From positions 1 to 44,259 of the forward strand of contig JACTUC010000012.1 in assembly GCA_015660995.1 (NCBI GenBank): a stretch of DNA of 44,259 nt, given 5' to 3'. The DNA comes from Candidatus Methanomethylicaceae archaeon. GTDB lineage: Archaea; Thermoproteota; Methanomethylicia; Methanomethylicales; Methanomethylicaceae. The position numbers and the translations under genes were made by a program. The notes below the pieces were generated by a model, which saw nothing but the letters and a program-made list of their open reading frames with translations, was not told the DNA's origin and did no database searches. Shown here one piece after another: positions 23,412 through 32,205 of the stretch. The number at the start of each line of letters is the position of its first letter. The first letter of the stretch is position 1.

Positions 23412-24260
23412 TCAGAAGAGCGGCTGCTCGCCAGCCAGTTCGTAGAGTTTTAAGAGGTTACCCCTGTCATCTCGCCTCTGATCGACTGGTGTCTCCATTA
23501 TGAGCGGGAGAGACCTTATCCTCATCTCAGCCAAGATGGAGCGAAATCCAGGCTCACCAATGGTGCCCAACCCAATATGCTCGTGTCTGTCCAGGTGGCT
23601 GCCAAGATCCCCCTTGCAGTCGTTCATATGAACCACCTTAAGCTTGCCGAGACCTATTACACTGTCAAGCTTGTCAACGATCTCGCCAACCTCTGTTCGA
23701 AGGTCGTATCCAGCTGCGAAGGCATGGCAGGTGTCGAAGCAGAAGCCTATCCTCTCTTGGCAGTCCGTTCTGTCCATTATTGCCCTAATATCCTCAAAGG
23801 TCGTCCCGAGGCTGTTCTTCTGACCTGCTGTGTTCTCGAGGAGGATCATGCAGCTCGGCTCTGCTCCACAAGCGGCCTCGCTAATTGCGGATGTAAACCT
23901 AGCGCGACCCTTATCGAGGCCGTTCCCCAGGTGGCTACCGAGATGCGTCACAAGGTAAGGTATCCCGAGCAGGTGGCACCTTTTTAGTTCAGCTTTCAGC
24001 GTGTCAACGGACTTTTTGTACTGCTCGTCGTTGGAGCCTGCCAGGTTCGGCAGGTAAGGCATATGATCTACCACAGGTGAGATGTGGGACTTGGATAATT
24101 TTTCGGAGAACGCGGAGATAGCATCCGTAGGGAGATCGGAGAATGCCCAGCCTCTGGGATTGCGCGTGAAGAGCTGGAAAGTGTTGCAGCCCATCGCAAG
24201 AGCCCTATCTACGGCTTTGTCAATGGAGCCTGCAATAGAGACGTGGAAGCCTGCCCTCAC
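23412..24260 (-). CDS. nfo: Endonuclease IV (apurinic/apyrimidinic endonuclease)
   Basis: The 282-residue protein has the Xfp/Nfo-type zinc-TIM-barrel blocks: GFHVSIAG, CNTFQLFTRNPRGW, VDHMPYLPN, THLGSH, LLENTAGQ, GFCFDTCHAFAAGYD, VHMNDCKGDLGSHLDRHEHIG and METP. It cuts DNA at abasic sites in base-excision repair. GTG 24260 is selected because GGTG lies 5 bases before it and the length then equals the family norm; upstream in-frame codons are not conserved-looking. It shares the strand with the ProC-like gene before it. Confidence 0.93.
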   Translation of the reverse strand: MRAGFHVSIAGSIDKAVDRALAMGCNTFQLFTRNPRGWAFSDLPTDAISAFSEKLSKSHISPVVDHMPYLPNLAGSNDEQYKKSVDTLKAELKRCHLLGIPYLVTHLGSHLGNGLDKGRARFTSAISEAACGAEPSCMILLENTAGQKNSLGTTFEDIRAIMDRTDCQERIGFCFDTCHAFAAGYDLRTEVGEIVDKLDSVIGLGKLKVVHMNDCKGDLGSHLDRHEHIGLGTIGEPGFRSILAEMRIRSLPLIMETPVDQRRDDRGNLLKLYELAGEQPLF

Positions 24261-24359
24261 AAGAGCACCACACCAGATATTGGTTTGGTGGAGATTAAGT
24301 TTTGTCCCGTTCACTGTTGGGGGGTTGCCAAGTGCGATGGCTGATGTGCATTACCCGGA

Positions 24360-25067
24360 TCAACCCCGGGGTTTCTCGGCTTTGATGCTGCAGGATTCCA
24401 ATGCCTTTTTTACTGCACGGTGTATCTCTGAAATGGCTTCAGGATCAAGGTCCTTTCCCTTTGGCACGATTTCATCCAAGCCCGAGCCCTTGATCCCAGC
24501 GGCACCAATTCCGTACAGGAGCCAGTCAAGCACGTAGTCATAGATGGACCTGTCGCCACCTGCTGACTCTCTCAAGGCAGAAATCACCTCTCTGATGACT
24601 GCAATGGAGGCGTCCATCTGCAGGCTCAGACTCTCAAGTAGCTCCTCTTTTACGCATAGGATCTCGCCGAGCACGCCGAGGAGATCCTTGACAAAAGCAA
24701 GATCGATCTCAGAGAAGCTCCTGTCAAAAGCAAGGACAAGGAGAGACCTATCCGCATCCGCGTTTATTGAAGCCCGGCAGCGGCAGACCTTCGAGAGAGG
24801 ATAGATTTCCCTGAGATCGGATATACGCAGGTTCTCGACAAGCGAGATAACGATCTTGTTGTGAAGTAGATGCCATATCTCGTCTGCCGCAATGCGGTTC
24901 CAGCCAATATCACCAGCCATGATTACTAGATCGCATGCTTTGGATGCGTCATGAAGGCCAGCAATTCTCCCGTCAGTTTCGTCGAATTTTGAAAGATCGA
25001 AGCCTGAGCGTGAGAGCGACGCCAGAATGGGCGGGATGTTATTTCCCATGAGAAGCAATTTCACCAA
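24360..25067 (-). CDS. Divergent pyrroline-5-carboxylate reductase-like protein
   Basis: The 235-residue protein follows the ProC layout: an N-terminal Rossmann-like region, the KIVISLVENLRISDL segment, and a helical tail for dimer formation. The normal GxGxxG coenzyme loop is changed to LMGNNIPP and the SGSGPA substrate motif is missing. It may have lost reductase activity or changed coenzyme. The start is uncertain, with TTG 25067 and GTG 25064 both possible. Its gene precedes nfo on the same strand with a 100-base gap. Confidence 0.45.
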   Translation of the reverse strand: MVKLLLMGNNIPPILASLSRSGFDLSKFDETDGRIAGLHDASKACDLVIMAGDIGWNRIAADEIWHLLHNKIVISLVENLRISDLREIYPLSKVCRCRASINADADRSLLVLAFDRSFSEIDLAFVKDLLGVLGEILCVKEELLESLSLQMDASIAVIREVISALRESAGGDRSIYDYVLDWLLYGIGAAGIKGSGLDEIVPKGKDLDPEAISEIHRAVKKALESCSIKAEKPRG

Positions 25068-25227
25068 TCAAGCCATCTCCCACTGGACGCTGACTAATGA
25101 TCTTCCTCTTTGGGTTTTAACCCTTACCTGAGTTCCTTGCGCAGATCTTGCAGAATTTCTATTTTTTCGCAATCTCACAAAGTTAATATTAAGATAGAGG
25201 TCTATTACTCCTTGCGGGGTCTGATGC

Positions 25228-26007
25228 ATGTCTTTCGACAGACTCAAGGGTATCGGTTTTACGGATTCAGAAGTTAAGATTTATGAACTGCTCATAAGGG
25301 ATGGGGAGTGCCCGAAGGAGGAGCTCTCCAGAAAAGCAGCATTGAGTAAAGCAAAATTTGATGACGCATTGTCGGGGCTTGCCTCCCATGGCGCAATCGA
25401 GGTGAGCGACAAGATTATTACAGCAGCATCCCCGAGAACCTTCCTCCAGAAATACCTCACGAATAAAGAGGTTGACTTGGAGATCCAGCTGGCGGAGGTG
25501 AAGAGGAACGTCAGCGAGATCCAGGGGCTGCTTGATCCCATATACAGCGAGAGCAAGTACGGCTTGAGGCTGGAGGAGCTCTGGCAGATAATAGACGGGC
25601 TTCCAGCGATGGAGATGGAGACCATAAAGATGATCTCGAGGGCTAAGTCTGAGATCTGCATTCTTGCTGAACGGTTCACCTGGTATTACAAGGTAAGGGA
25701 GGAGCTACTCTCCGCCCTCGACAGGAAGGTTAGCGTGAAGGTCCTTACCCTCGAGACTGATAAGGAGACGCAGGAGAGGGTCGAGGATATGAAGGGGTAC
25801 GGAATCTCGGTCAGGCGCGCCAAATGCGACTGGCGGAGTATGAGGTTCACGCTTGTGGACAGCAGCGAGCTTGTCTTCCTGATATGGGCCAAGAAGAGCA
25901 ACGAGAGTAGGGTCTACTACCGACCCGGCTATACCAAAAACCCTGGCTTGCTTGGAGTCTTCTGTGACTCCTTCCAGTATCTGTGGGAGAAAGCAAAACC
26001 TATATGA
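25228..26007 (+). CDS. TrmB-family transcriptional regulator
   Basis: The 259-residue protein begins with a winged helix (GFTDSEVKIYELLIRDG, then LSRKAALSKAKFDDALSGL), followed by a coiled coil and a C-terminal sensor domain that starts around residue 140. TrmB proteins are archaeal sugar or metabolite regulators. Its stop overlaps the start of the first lipoate gene (ATGA), so it is the first gene of the lipoate operon and probably controls it. A promoter with AT-rich sequence lies at 25170-25200. Confidence 0.85.
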   Translation: MSFDRLKGIGFTDSEVKIYELLIRDGECPKEELSRKAALSKAKFDDALSGLASHGAIEVSDKIITAASPRTFLQKYLTNKEVDLEIQLAEVKRNVSEIQGLLDPIYSESKYGLRLEELWQIIDGLPAMEMETIKMISRAKSEICILAERFTWYYKVREELLSALDRKVSVKVLTLETDKETQERVEDMKGYGISVRRAKCDWRSMRFTLVDSSELVFLIWAKKSNESRVYYRPGYTKNPGLLGVFCDSFQYLWEKAKPI

Positions 26008-26966
26008 AGAGCACGATAGGGGTCTCGCACGGTTCCGCGGTTGAACTAGGGCTAACAAGGGGAACATTCGCAGAGAAGCCTACCACAGCTTACTTGTTCT
26101 TGAAGGATAGGAAGTGCAGTGGGAGCTGCGCATTCTGCCCACAGTCGACGGAAGCGGGCCAAAGGATTTCGAGGGTGGACTGGCCCGAATTTTTCATGGA
26201 CGATTTATTGAAGGCGCTATCATCGAACAAAGCCCTGAAGAGGGTTTGCGTACAGTGCTCCAACGAGGAATCAGTCAGGAACAGCCTCCCCCATGTGATC
26301 AGGGCAATAAGAGAATCGACTGAAGTTCCAATATCTATATCCTCTTCGCCGATGACGCAGGGTCTGATGCATGAAGTGAAGGGAGCGGGAGCAGACTGCC
26401 TCACGATCCCATTGGACTGCGCAAGCGAGGGCTTGTTCAGGGCAGTTAAGGGGAGCGAGTGGGGGGATTGCTGGAAGGCACTGGAGCTTGCTCTTCCAGT
26501 CTTCGGGGTTGGCAACGTTGGGTCACACTTGATCGTTGGTCTCGGGGAGGAAGAGAAAGAGGTTGTGGTGCTGATGCAAAGGCTTTGGGGGATGGGGATC
26601 GTCCCCTACCTTTTCGCATTCACGCCAGTCAAGGGAACGCCCATGGAGAAGAGGGAGGCGCCACCGCTCGTGGCATACAGGAGGTTACAGCTCGCGAGGC
26701 ACATAATAATCGAGAGGGGAGGGAGGCTGGATGCATTTGAGTTCGATGGCATGGGTAGGATCAAGCGATTCCTGATAGCCAAGATCGAATTTGAGTCTAT
26801 GATTTCCGATGCCGGAGTCTTCATGACCAGCGGTTGCCCCGGATGTAACAGGCCGTACTTCAACGAGAGGGTCTCCGGCCCCATCTTCAACTTCCCCCGC
26901 AAGCCAAAGGCGGAGGAGATCTCAAGAATAAGGGGAGAGATGCTTGGAGCAGTTGAGGGTTATTAA
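26004..26966 (+). CDS. Radical SAM protein, lipoyl synthase LipS1/LipS2-type (first of pair)
   Basis: The 320-residue protein has the CxxxCxxC radical SAM motif at Cys38, Cys42 and Cys45 (CSGSCAFCPQ), and a C-terminal pair CPGC followed by NRPYFNERVSGP that could hold the auxiliary, sulfur-donating cluster. Biotin-synthase-like archaeal proteins of this kind, next to LplA/LplB and a second radical SAM gene, match the LipS1/LipS2 lipoyl synthase reported in Thermococcus. I cannot say which of the two this is. ATG 26004 overlaps the TrmB stop. GTG 25983 is an alternative start. Confidence 0.8.
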   Translation: MKSTIGVSHGSAVELGLTRGTFAEKPTTAYLFLKDRKCSGSCAFCPQSTEAGQRISRVDWPEFFMDDLLKALSSNKALKRVCVQCSNEESVRNSLPHVIRAIRESTEVPISISSSPMTQGLMHEVKGAGADCLTIPLDCASEGLFRAVKGSEWGDCWKALELALPVFGVGNVGSHLIVGLGEEEKEVVVLMQRLWGMGIVPYLFAFTPVKGTPMEKREAPPLVAYRRLQLARHIIIERGGRLDAFEFDGMGRIKRFLIAKIEFESMISDAGVFMTSGCPGCNRPYFNERVSGPIFNFPRKPKAEEISRIRGEMLGAVEGY

Positions 26967-27702
26967 GTTCGTCACGGGGACGCCATGGTATAATATGGCC
27001 CTGGATGAGGCAATAGCGAGGAGGGTCGGTTCAGGGGAGAGCCCCCCAACCCTCAGGCTCTATGGTTGGTCTCCTGAGGCAGTCTCGATAGGGTTCTTCC
27101 AGGAGGTGCGGGAGGAGGTCGATCTAGAGTTCTGCAGGAGAAGAGGGATTGAGCTGGTCCGCAGGCTGACCGGGGGCGGCGCGGTGGTCCATTCCAGAGA
27201 CGAACTGACCTACAGCCTAGCCGTCGGTGAGGGCGATCTGATGATACCTAGGGATGTACAGGAGAGTTATGGAAGAATATGTGCGCCGATAGTCAGCTCG
27301 CTCAGAAGGTTGGGAGTTGACGCCTCTTTCAGGCCGGTGAATGACATTGAGGTTAGCGGGAGAAAGATCTCGGGGAGCGCCCAGACGAGGAGGTTTGGGG
27401 CAGTGCTGCAGCATGGGACGATCCTGCTCGATTTGGACTATACACTGCTCTCCGCGCTCAAGGTCAGTGCTGAGAAACTGAAGGGGAAGGGAGCATCTAC
27501 TGCTGGGGATAGGATCAAAACATTAAGGCAGATACTCGGAAGACCCATTGGGCACCAAGAGATGGGTAGGATCGTGGTAGAAGAGTTCAGCAGGACCTTC
27601 TGCTGCGAAGCGGTTCAAGGCGACGCAAGCCACGAGGAGGAGATCGGGGCACATGCCTTGGAAGGGAGGTATCGATCTCAAGAGTGGCTCTTCAGGAGGT
27701 AG
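26944..27702 (+). CDS. lplA: Lipoate-protein ligase A subunit
   Basis: The 252-residue protein shows RRLTGGGAVVHSRDELTYS and GRKISGSAQ, the lipoyl/octanoyl-binding motifs with the catalytic Lys. The C-terminal accessory domain of bacterial ligase is missing, as in archaeal LplA, which needs LplB. It attaches lipoate or octanoate to carrier proteins using ATP. The TTG start has GGGGAGA about 5 bases upstream and overlaps the preceding radical SAM gene by 23 bases. Confidence 0.9.
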   Translation: MEQLRVIKFVTGTPWYNMALDEAIARRVGSGESPPTLRLYGWSPEAVSIGFFQEVREEVDLEFCRRRGIELVRRLTGGGAVVHSRDELTYSLAVGEGDLMIPRDVQESYGRICAPIVSSLRRLGVDASFRPVNDIEVSGRKISGSAQTRRFGAVLQHGTILLDLDYTLLSALKVSAEKLKGKGASTAGDRIKTLRQILGRPIGHQEMGRIVVEEFSRTFCCEAVQGDASHEEEIGAHALEGRYRSQEWLFRR

Positions 27703-27706
27703 TGTT

Positions 27707-27979
27707 GTGGAGAGGAGCGCCATAATCAAGGTCAGTGGAAGTAAACTCTTGAAGGTTGCAGTTCGTTCCCAAGGTGGGACCATAGAAGGTGTTAGGATCA
27801 CCGGGGACTTCTTTGTCTATCCAGAGGAGGCACTTGAGTTGCTCGAAGCGAAGCTGAAGGGAAGAATGGTGCAGGATGTTGGGAAGATCCTCAAGGATGA
27901 GGTAAAGTCGCTCAATATCACCATAATAGGTTTTAAATTAGAACAACTCATCAGTATGATAGAGGGTTGTTCTCGTTGA
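27707..27979 (+). CDS. lplB: Lipoate-protein ligase accessory subunit LplB
   Basis: A 90-residue protein with the LplB-type pattern KVSGSKLLKVAV, then GDFFVYPEEALELLEAKLKG. It corresponds to the C-terminal domain of bacterial LplA and is needed for lipoyl-AMP formation. GTG 27707 is chosen because GGAGGT (27695-27700) lies 6 bases upstream. It is 4 bases after the lplA stop, and its own stop overlaps the next gene. Confidence 0.88.
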   Translation: MERSAIIKVSGSKLLKVAVRSQGGTIEGVRITGDFFVYPEEALELLEAKLKGRMVQDVGKILKDEVKSLNITIIGFKLEQLISMIEGCSR

Positions 27980-28809
27980 AGGGCAGAATATACTGCTTCA
28001 GGCCGTCACCCGTGGTCTACGGCATCTCGATTACCGGCAAGCGCTGCGAGCTCCAGTGTGGCCACTGCAGCGGTAAGTACTTAAGCGCCATGGATGCGAC
28101 CGAAACTCCCGAGAGCTTGATGGATGCATTTGTGGCAGCCAAGGAGGCAGGAGCCAAGTGTGTCCTGATAAGTGGGGGATTTACCAGGGAAGGCAAGCTG
28201 CCCATCTCAGAATTCATGGAAGCCCTGAGGGAGGGAAAGCAGAAGACAGGCCTGAAGGTTGAGATACACGCTGGCGTGATCAGCGACAAGGAGCTTGCAG
28301 CTCTCGGTGACGTCGGCATTGATGCGCTCTTGCTTGACGTGATCGGGGACCAAGAGACCATAACCGACTACATGGGTGGCAGTTGGCATGTAAAAGATTA
28401 CGAAAGGATCCTCAAGACTGCCAAGAATTGGGTGCCAATACTGACGCCTCACATCCTGATAGGGGTGAGTAACGGCAAGATAAAGGGCGAGTTCCATGCA
28501 ATCGACATGGTTGCAGAGGGAAACATCGACTCGCTGGCGCTGCTAACACTTATGGATGAGTACGGAACTCCAAGGCTTGATGAAGTGGAGAAGGTGATGC
28601 AATATGCCAAGGACAGAGTCAAAAAGGCGAGCCTCACCCTGGGGTGTATGAGGAGCAGAGGCAAGGAGAGGCTTGCGCTGGAGATGCTGGCCATAGACAT
28701 GGATTTCGACGGGATCGCCAATCCAACCAAGGAGTCCATGGAGTATGCGAAGTCCAAGGGCATGATCCCAGTCGAGATCGAAGACTGTTGTGTTTTTATT
28801 CCAAAGTAA
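27976..28809 (+). CDS. Radical SAM protein, lipoyl synthase LipS1/LipS2-type (second of pair)
   Basis: The 277-residue protein has the radical SAM cysteines at 24, 28 and 31 (CELQCGHC). Later Cys residues in TLGCMRSRG and EDCCVF could ligate a second cluster. It belongs to the biotin-synthase-homologue group seen next to archaeal lipoate ligase. With the first radical SAM gene it should insert both sulfur atoms into octanoyl groups. TTG 27976 overlaps the lplB stop as TTGA, with GAGGG 9 bases before. Confidence 0.8.
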   Translation: MKGRIYCFRPSPVVYGISITGKRCELQCGHCSGKYLSAMDATETPESLMDAFVAAKEAGAKCVLISGGFTREGKLPISEFMEALREGKQKTGLKVEIHAGVISDKELAALGDVGIDALLLDVIGDQETITDYMGGSWHVKDYERILKTAKNWVPILTPHILIGVSNGKIKGEFHAIDMVAEGNIDSLALLTLMDEYGTPRLDEVEKVMQYAKDRVKKASLTLGCMRSRGKERLALEMLAIDMDFDGIANPTKESMEYAKSKGMIPVEIEDCCVFIPK

Positions 28810-28834
28810 AAGCTGTTGTGCCTAGAGGGGCAGA

Positions 28835-29341
28835 TCAAACAAGTGTGAATTCCCAGATGCAACAGGCATCTTTCGAAGACCTTTCTGGCGGGCACTGGAC
28901 GCATCGGACTCTGAACCGTGGGTTCAGTTCCTTTGCGAATGTTGACAGGTGGGCAATGCCAACCGTTCTGCACGGAAACTCGCCCTTGCCGCTCCTTATT
29001 CTTGCAGCTTGGGGTCTGCAGTTTCCTACGGCCAGCATCAGCGAGTCCGCGCTCAGGGCAATATCGAACTCGGAGGCGGGGGCTATGGAGATCAGCTGCA
29101 GAGCATTCCCCAGTTCGGGCAGACTCCATGCATTAGCCTTGATGAGATCCTTCACCCGCCTCGCCTCTGAAACCGCATATTTCCCCCATGCCTCCTCGTC
29201 GATCTCTATTGCAACTTTCTGACCGAACCTGTCCTCGACCCCGAGGAACCAGTAGCCGTCTAGGGTCAGGAAGTTTTTGGACAGGATCTCGATGTACTCG
29301 ATTAATTCCTCCTTGGATAAACTTTCTAGGAATCTTTCCAC
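28835..29341 (-). CDS. DUF6125-like protein with a cysteine-rich end
   Basis: The 168-residue protein starts LSKEELIEYIEILSKNFLTLDGYWFLGVEDRFG, a pattern of the uncharacterised DUF6125 group. The C-terminus has CVQC followed by CC. The function is unknown. It is convergent with the lipoate operon, with 25 bases between the stops. It is not a member of the hydrogenase operon, which lies behind a tRNA-like remnant. Confidence 0.7.
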   Translation of the reverse strand: MERFLESLSKEELIEYIEILSKNFLTLDGYWFLGVEDRFGQKVAIEIDEEAWGKYAVSEARRVKDLIKANAWSLPELGNALQLISIAPASEFDIALSADSLMLAVGNCRPQAARIRSGKGEFPCRTVGIAHLSTFAKELNPRFRVRCVQCPPERSSKDACCIWEFTLV

Positions 29342-29425
29342 TTACAGTGCACCCCTTCATCCATGTAATTCGAATCAAGAATATGCAGCACCGGGTATAT
29401 AATTTGGTTCGGAATCACTCATAGA

Positions 29426-29520
29426 GGGCGAGTTGGCCGAATGGATACGGATCAGGGGGGATTTGAACCTGAATGGGTGTGGAACCCAAGAGTTGTAAAA
29501 GTGACACACGTTATCCCCTT
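29426..29520. other. tRNA-like remnant between DUF6125 and the hydrogenase block
   Basis: On the plus strand, 29426-29450 resembles a tRNA 5' end with D-arm (GGGCGAGTTGGCC). On the minus strand, 29459-29474 contains AGGTTCAAATCC, a T-loop pattern, and 29474-29488 forms a TGGG/CCCA stem-loop with CCA in the loop. The parts are on opposite strands and do not fold into one cloverleaf, so this is no working tRNA. It could be a scar left by an integration. Low confidence. Confidence 0.25.
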
Positions 29521-30030
29521 TCAATAAATTGATAAAATCTCTCCATAATACAATGTATGAAAATTATTCTCATCACGTCCACTATAGTAGGTTCTTCTTA
29601 CGTCAGCAGGAATGAGGTCGGGGATAATCTGTAGCTTGTGGAGTACCCTGCATTCGTAGCGCAGTTTGCACTGCCTGATAATGGGCACAGAAACTTTTTT
29701 CCCTTTGGCAGTCGAGAATTTGCACTCCTTGAACTTATCATGCGTCCTCCCGCTAAACCTGCCACATAAAGCGACTGCCTCGCCCATTTCCTCACTGGGC
29801 ACATTCACTGTGAACTCGCCATTGTCTTCTAAGAACCCATGCGAAAATCTGGAATGCTTAACGGCGACCATGAAAACTGGCTTGGCCCAAAAAATACCGA
29901 TAAGCCCCCATCCTATCGTCATCACATTGCAGCTGCCATCCTTCTTGCTCACCACCAGCAAGACACCAGGATCAGCTATCTTGCCAAGGGTGGCAGAGGT
30001 ATACTTCTCAATTTTTTTGATCATATCCAT
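29521..30030 (-). CDS. Flavin reductase-like (flavoredoxin-type) protein
   Basis: From ATG 30030 the protein is 169 residues long. It has the FMN-binding split-barrel pattern: GVLLVVSKKDGSCNVMTIGWG, then SHGFLEDNGEFTVNVP, and GRTHDKF. Longer starts reach back to 30078 or 30147, but they overlap or crowd the hydrogenase stop. AAGG precedes ATG 30030 by about 11 bases. It follows hydrogenase alpha on the same strand. A link to electron transfer with NAD(P)H is likely, but the partner is not known. Confidence 0.75.
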   Translation of the reverse strand: MDMIKKIEKYTSATLGKIADPGVLLVVSKKDGSCNVMTIGWGLIGIFWAKPVFMVAVKHSRFSHGFLEDNGEFTVNVPSEEMGEAVALCGRFSGRTHDKFKECKFSTAKGKKVSVPIIRQCKLRYECRVLHKLQIIPDLIPADVRRTYYSGRDENNFHTLYYGEILSIY

Positions 30031-30101
30031 CTTTAACAACCTTTTTTCATCAAATCTCTTTGCCCACTTAGCACCCATTGCGCGTACTTCGTTGGTCCTT
30101 C

Positions 30102-31391
30102 TTATACAAACTTTACATTGATAAGATGCGCAGAGCAAGATATGCAAGGATCATAGGCTCTTGCGATTAACTCAAGAGTGCTTTCCAGATTCTCCTTTCT
30201 CTCAGAGACTAGTCTTCCAACAGCAACCCCAAAGTCCTTCTCCATATTAGCAGAGTTCATAGCAGTGGGGGTTATCACGTTGGCTTGAGTTATGCAACCA
30301 TTTTCGTCGAAGGAGTAGTCGTGATAGAGAATTCCCCTCGGAGCTTCCACGGCGCCGATTGCGGAGCTTTTCCTTGGCTCAATTTTAGCCAGTTCCTCTT
30401 TTTCAATTCCATTATTAAAAAGGGCATCTATGTCTTCCAGGCATCTGTCTATGCAGTGCACGAGTTCTATTGCCTGGGCAAGGTTGTTGTTCAGAGAATT
30501 TCTCGGATTCAGCTTCTCTGCGTGTTCCCTAAACAGCTCATTGGCCGTTCCATAAAGTCTTTCTTTGCAAAGCGTTACTCTGGAAAGGGCACCCACCATG
30601 AAAGAAGAACCCCTGTAGGAAGAATGCTTTGCATGGGAGTGTTTCACCACTTCTTCGTTCGTCAGCTCTCTGTACTCTTCAACCCTTTTCCTTTTTCCAT
30701 CAGAGATCAACACGTGATCGCCTAAGTATCCAAATCTGTCTCCCGGATCTAGAGCCATAAGAATATTTTCTGAATGGGTGCAATCGGGGATGTCCAAGGA
30801 TGCAAAGAGACTTACAGCATCTTCTGCTGCTGCTTTCGAGTCTTCCATTGCTTTCTTGATGGATAGCAGGTCTTCCTCTTTCGGCATAGTTGAAAACCCT
30901 CCCACTCGATCATTCATACCATGAACCTCCCTCCCGCTCAGTGCGTTGTGGACCATGTTTCCAGTTTTTTTGAGTTGGAACGCTGCTTTGACTTCCTTGG
31001 CATGCTTGTCCATCATGCTTAAGGCGTCGGGGTATCCAAGGTAATCCGGGAGTGCCAGCAGAAACAAATGAAGCGAGTGGCTTTCAATTACCTCTCCATG
31101 TATTAAGAGATCCCTAAGCATGGCTGTGCGGGGTGTAACCTCTACCTTGAATGCCTTCTCAATGGTGCGGATAGATGCGAGGCTATGGGAAGCAGTGCAA
31201 ATGCCGCAGATCCTTCTCATTACATCCGGGACCTTGTCATACTTTACTCCTTTTATGATTGCCTCGAAGAATCTCGGCCCCTCGGAGATTCTCATCTTGA
31301 CATCCTTTACTTCTTCACCCTCAATTGTGACCTCTATTCCTCCATGACCTTCTACTCTGGCCAGATGCTCCACCACTATTTCTCTAGCCAT
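30102..31391 (-). CDS. NiFe hydrogenase large (alpha) subunit, group 3b-like
   Basis: The 429-residue protein has the NiFe-binding motifs RICGICTASH near residue 58 and DPCISCSAH near the end, and begins with EHLARVEGHGG. Seven residues (LINVKFV) follow the last His and would be removed by the maturation protease. The order alpha, delta, gamma and beta on this strand is that of cytosolic NADP-linked hydrogenase (sulfhydrogenase). It takes up or makes H2. ATG 31391 has AGAGGT 7 bases before it and follows the delta stop after one base. Confidence 0.93.
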   Translation of the reverse strand: MAREIVVEHLARVEGHGGIEVTIEGEEVKDVKMRISEGPRFFEAIIKGVKYDKVPDVMRRICGICTASHSLASIRTIEKAFKVEVTPRTAMLRDLLIHGEVIESHSLHLFLLALPDYLGYPDALSMMDKHAKEVKAAFQLKKTGNMVHNALSGREVHGMNDRVGGFSTMPKEEDLLSIKKAMEDSKAAAEDAVSLFASLDIPDCTHSENILMALDPGDRFGYLGDHVLISDGKRKRVEEYRELTNEEVVKHSHAKHSSYRGSSFMVGALSRVTLCKERLYGTANELFREHAEKLNPRNSLNNNLAQAIELVHCIDRCLEDIDALFNNGIEKEELAKIEPRKSSAIGAVEAPRGILYHDYSFDENGCITQANVITPTAMNSANMEKDFGVAVGRLVSERKENLESTLELIARAYDPCISCSAHLINVKFV

Positions 31392-31392
31392 T

Positions 31393-32193
31393 TTATTTAC
31401 CTCTTGCACCACCTGTTTTTTCGCGGAGCATTTTAGATAATTTCAGTATCCCCTCAAAGTTCGCGCCGAAGAATCTCAATCTGTTTTCAATGTATCTCTC
31501 ATCGTAGCCTTTCTCCAGAAGAGTATGCAATTCTTCTGCGGCGTTTGTTTCATTCATGATGGGACCCCTACATCCTACGCAGTCTATCCCCAAGCCTGGG
31601 CACCTAGCGTTACATCCTGCAGCTATTATGGGTCCTAGGCAGGGCATTCCCTTATCCACCAGCAAGCATTGGTATTCGTTGAGTTTACATTCGACGCATA
31701 CCGGATAGTCCTTTATTTCTGGCGTGTCACCATGTAGTAAGGAGAGAAAGACTTGACGGATTTCGGTTGTTTCTATGGGACACCCCTGCAGCTCCAGATC
31801 GACGTTTACATATTTTGAGAGACCGTACGGTTCAAGAACTTTGAAGTACTCTTCTCCTTTGCCATATACCTCCTCCATCTTTTCCTTCATGGTCATCTCT
31901 TGGTTTCTCATGGCTTGCACGCACCCTCCTATGGCGCAGTCACCTATGGCGATAAGCATCCTGCTTCTCTTTCTTACATCCTTCAGGCGCTCCAGATCCA
32001 ATTCGGTGCTGACGGAGCCTTCTACAAAGGCTATGTCAACCTCTTCATCTTGTTGGACGCTGCTTGCCTCTTGGAATGCCACTATCTCCACGTTTCTCAA
32101 CAAGTCCAGCAACTCATTTTCAAGGTTTAATATCATCAATTGGTCACCGCCACAGCCGGTGAGGCCATAAATCCCGATTTTTGGTTTTGCCAT
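31393..32193 (-). CDS. NiFe hydrogenase small (delta) subunit
   Basis: The 266-residue protein starts GIYGLTGCGGDQ, the proximal-cluster Cys region, and has further Cys groups (CVECKLNEYQC, then GCNARCPGLGIDCVGC) for Fe-S clusters. There is no twin-arginine signal, so it stays in the cytoplasm with the alpha subunit. It passes electrons from the NiFe site to the gamma and beta subunits. The gene follows gamma after 12 bases. Confidence 0.92.
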   Translation of the reverse strand: MAKPKIGIYGLTGCGGDQLMILNLENELLDLLRNVEIVAFQEASSVQQDEEVDIAFVEGSVSTELDLERLKDVRKRSRMLIAIGDCAIGGCVQAMRNQEMTMKEKMEEVYGKGEEYFKVLEPYGLSKYVNVDLELQGCPIETTEIRQVFLSLLHGDTPEIKDYPVCVECKLNEYQCLLVDKGMPCLGPIIAAGCNARCPGLGIDCVGCRGPIMNETNAAEELHTLLEKGYDERYIENRLRFFGANFEGILKLSKMLREKTGGARGK

Positions 32194-32205
32194 GTTAAGC
32201 GACTC

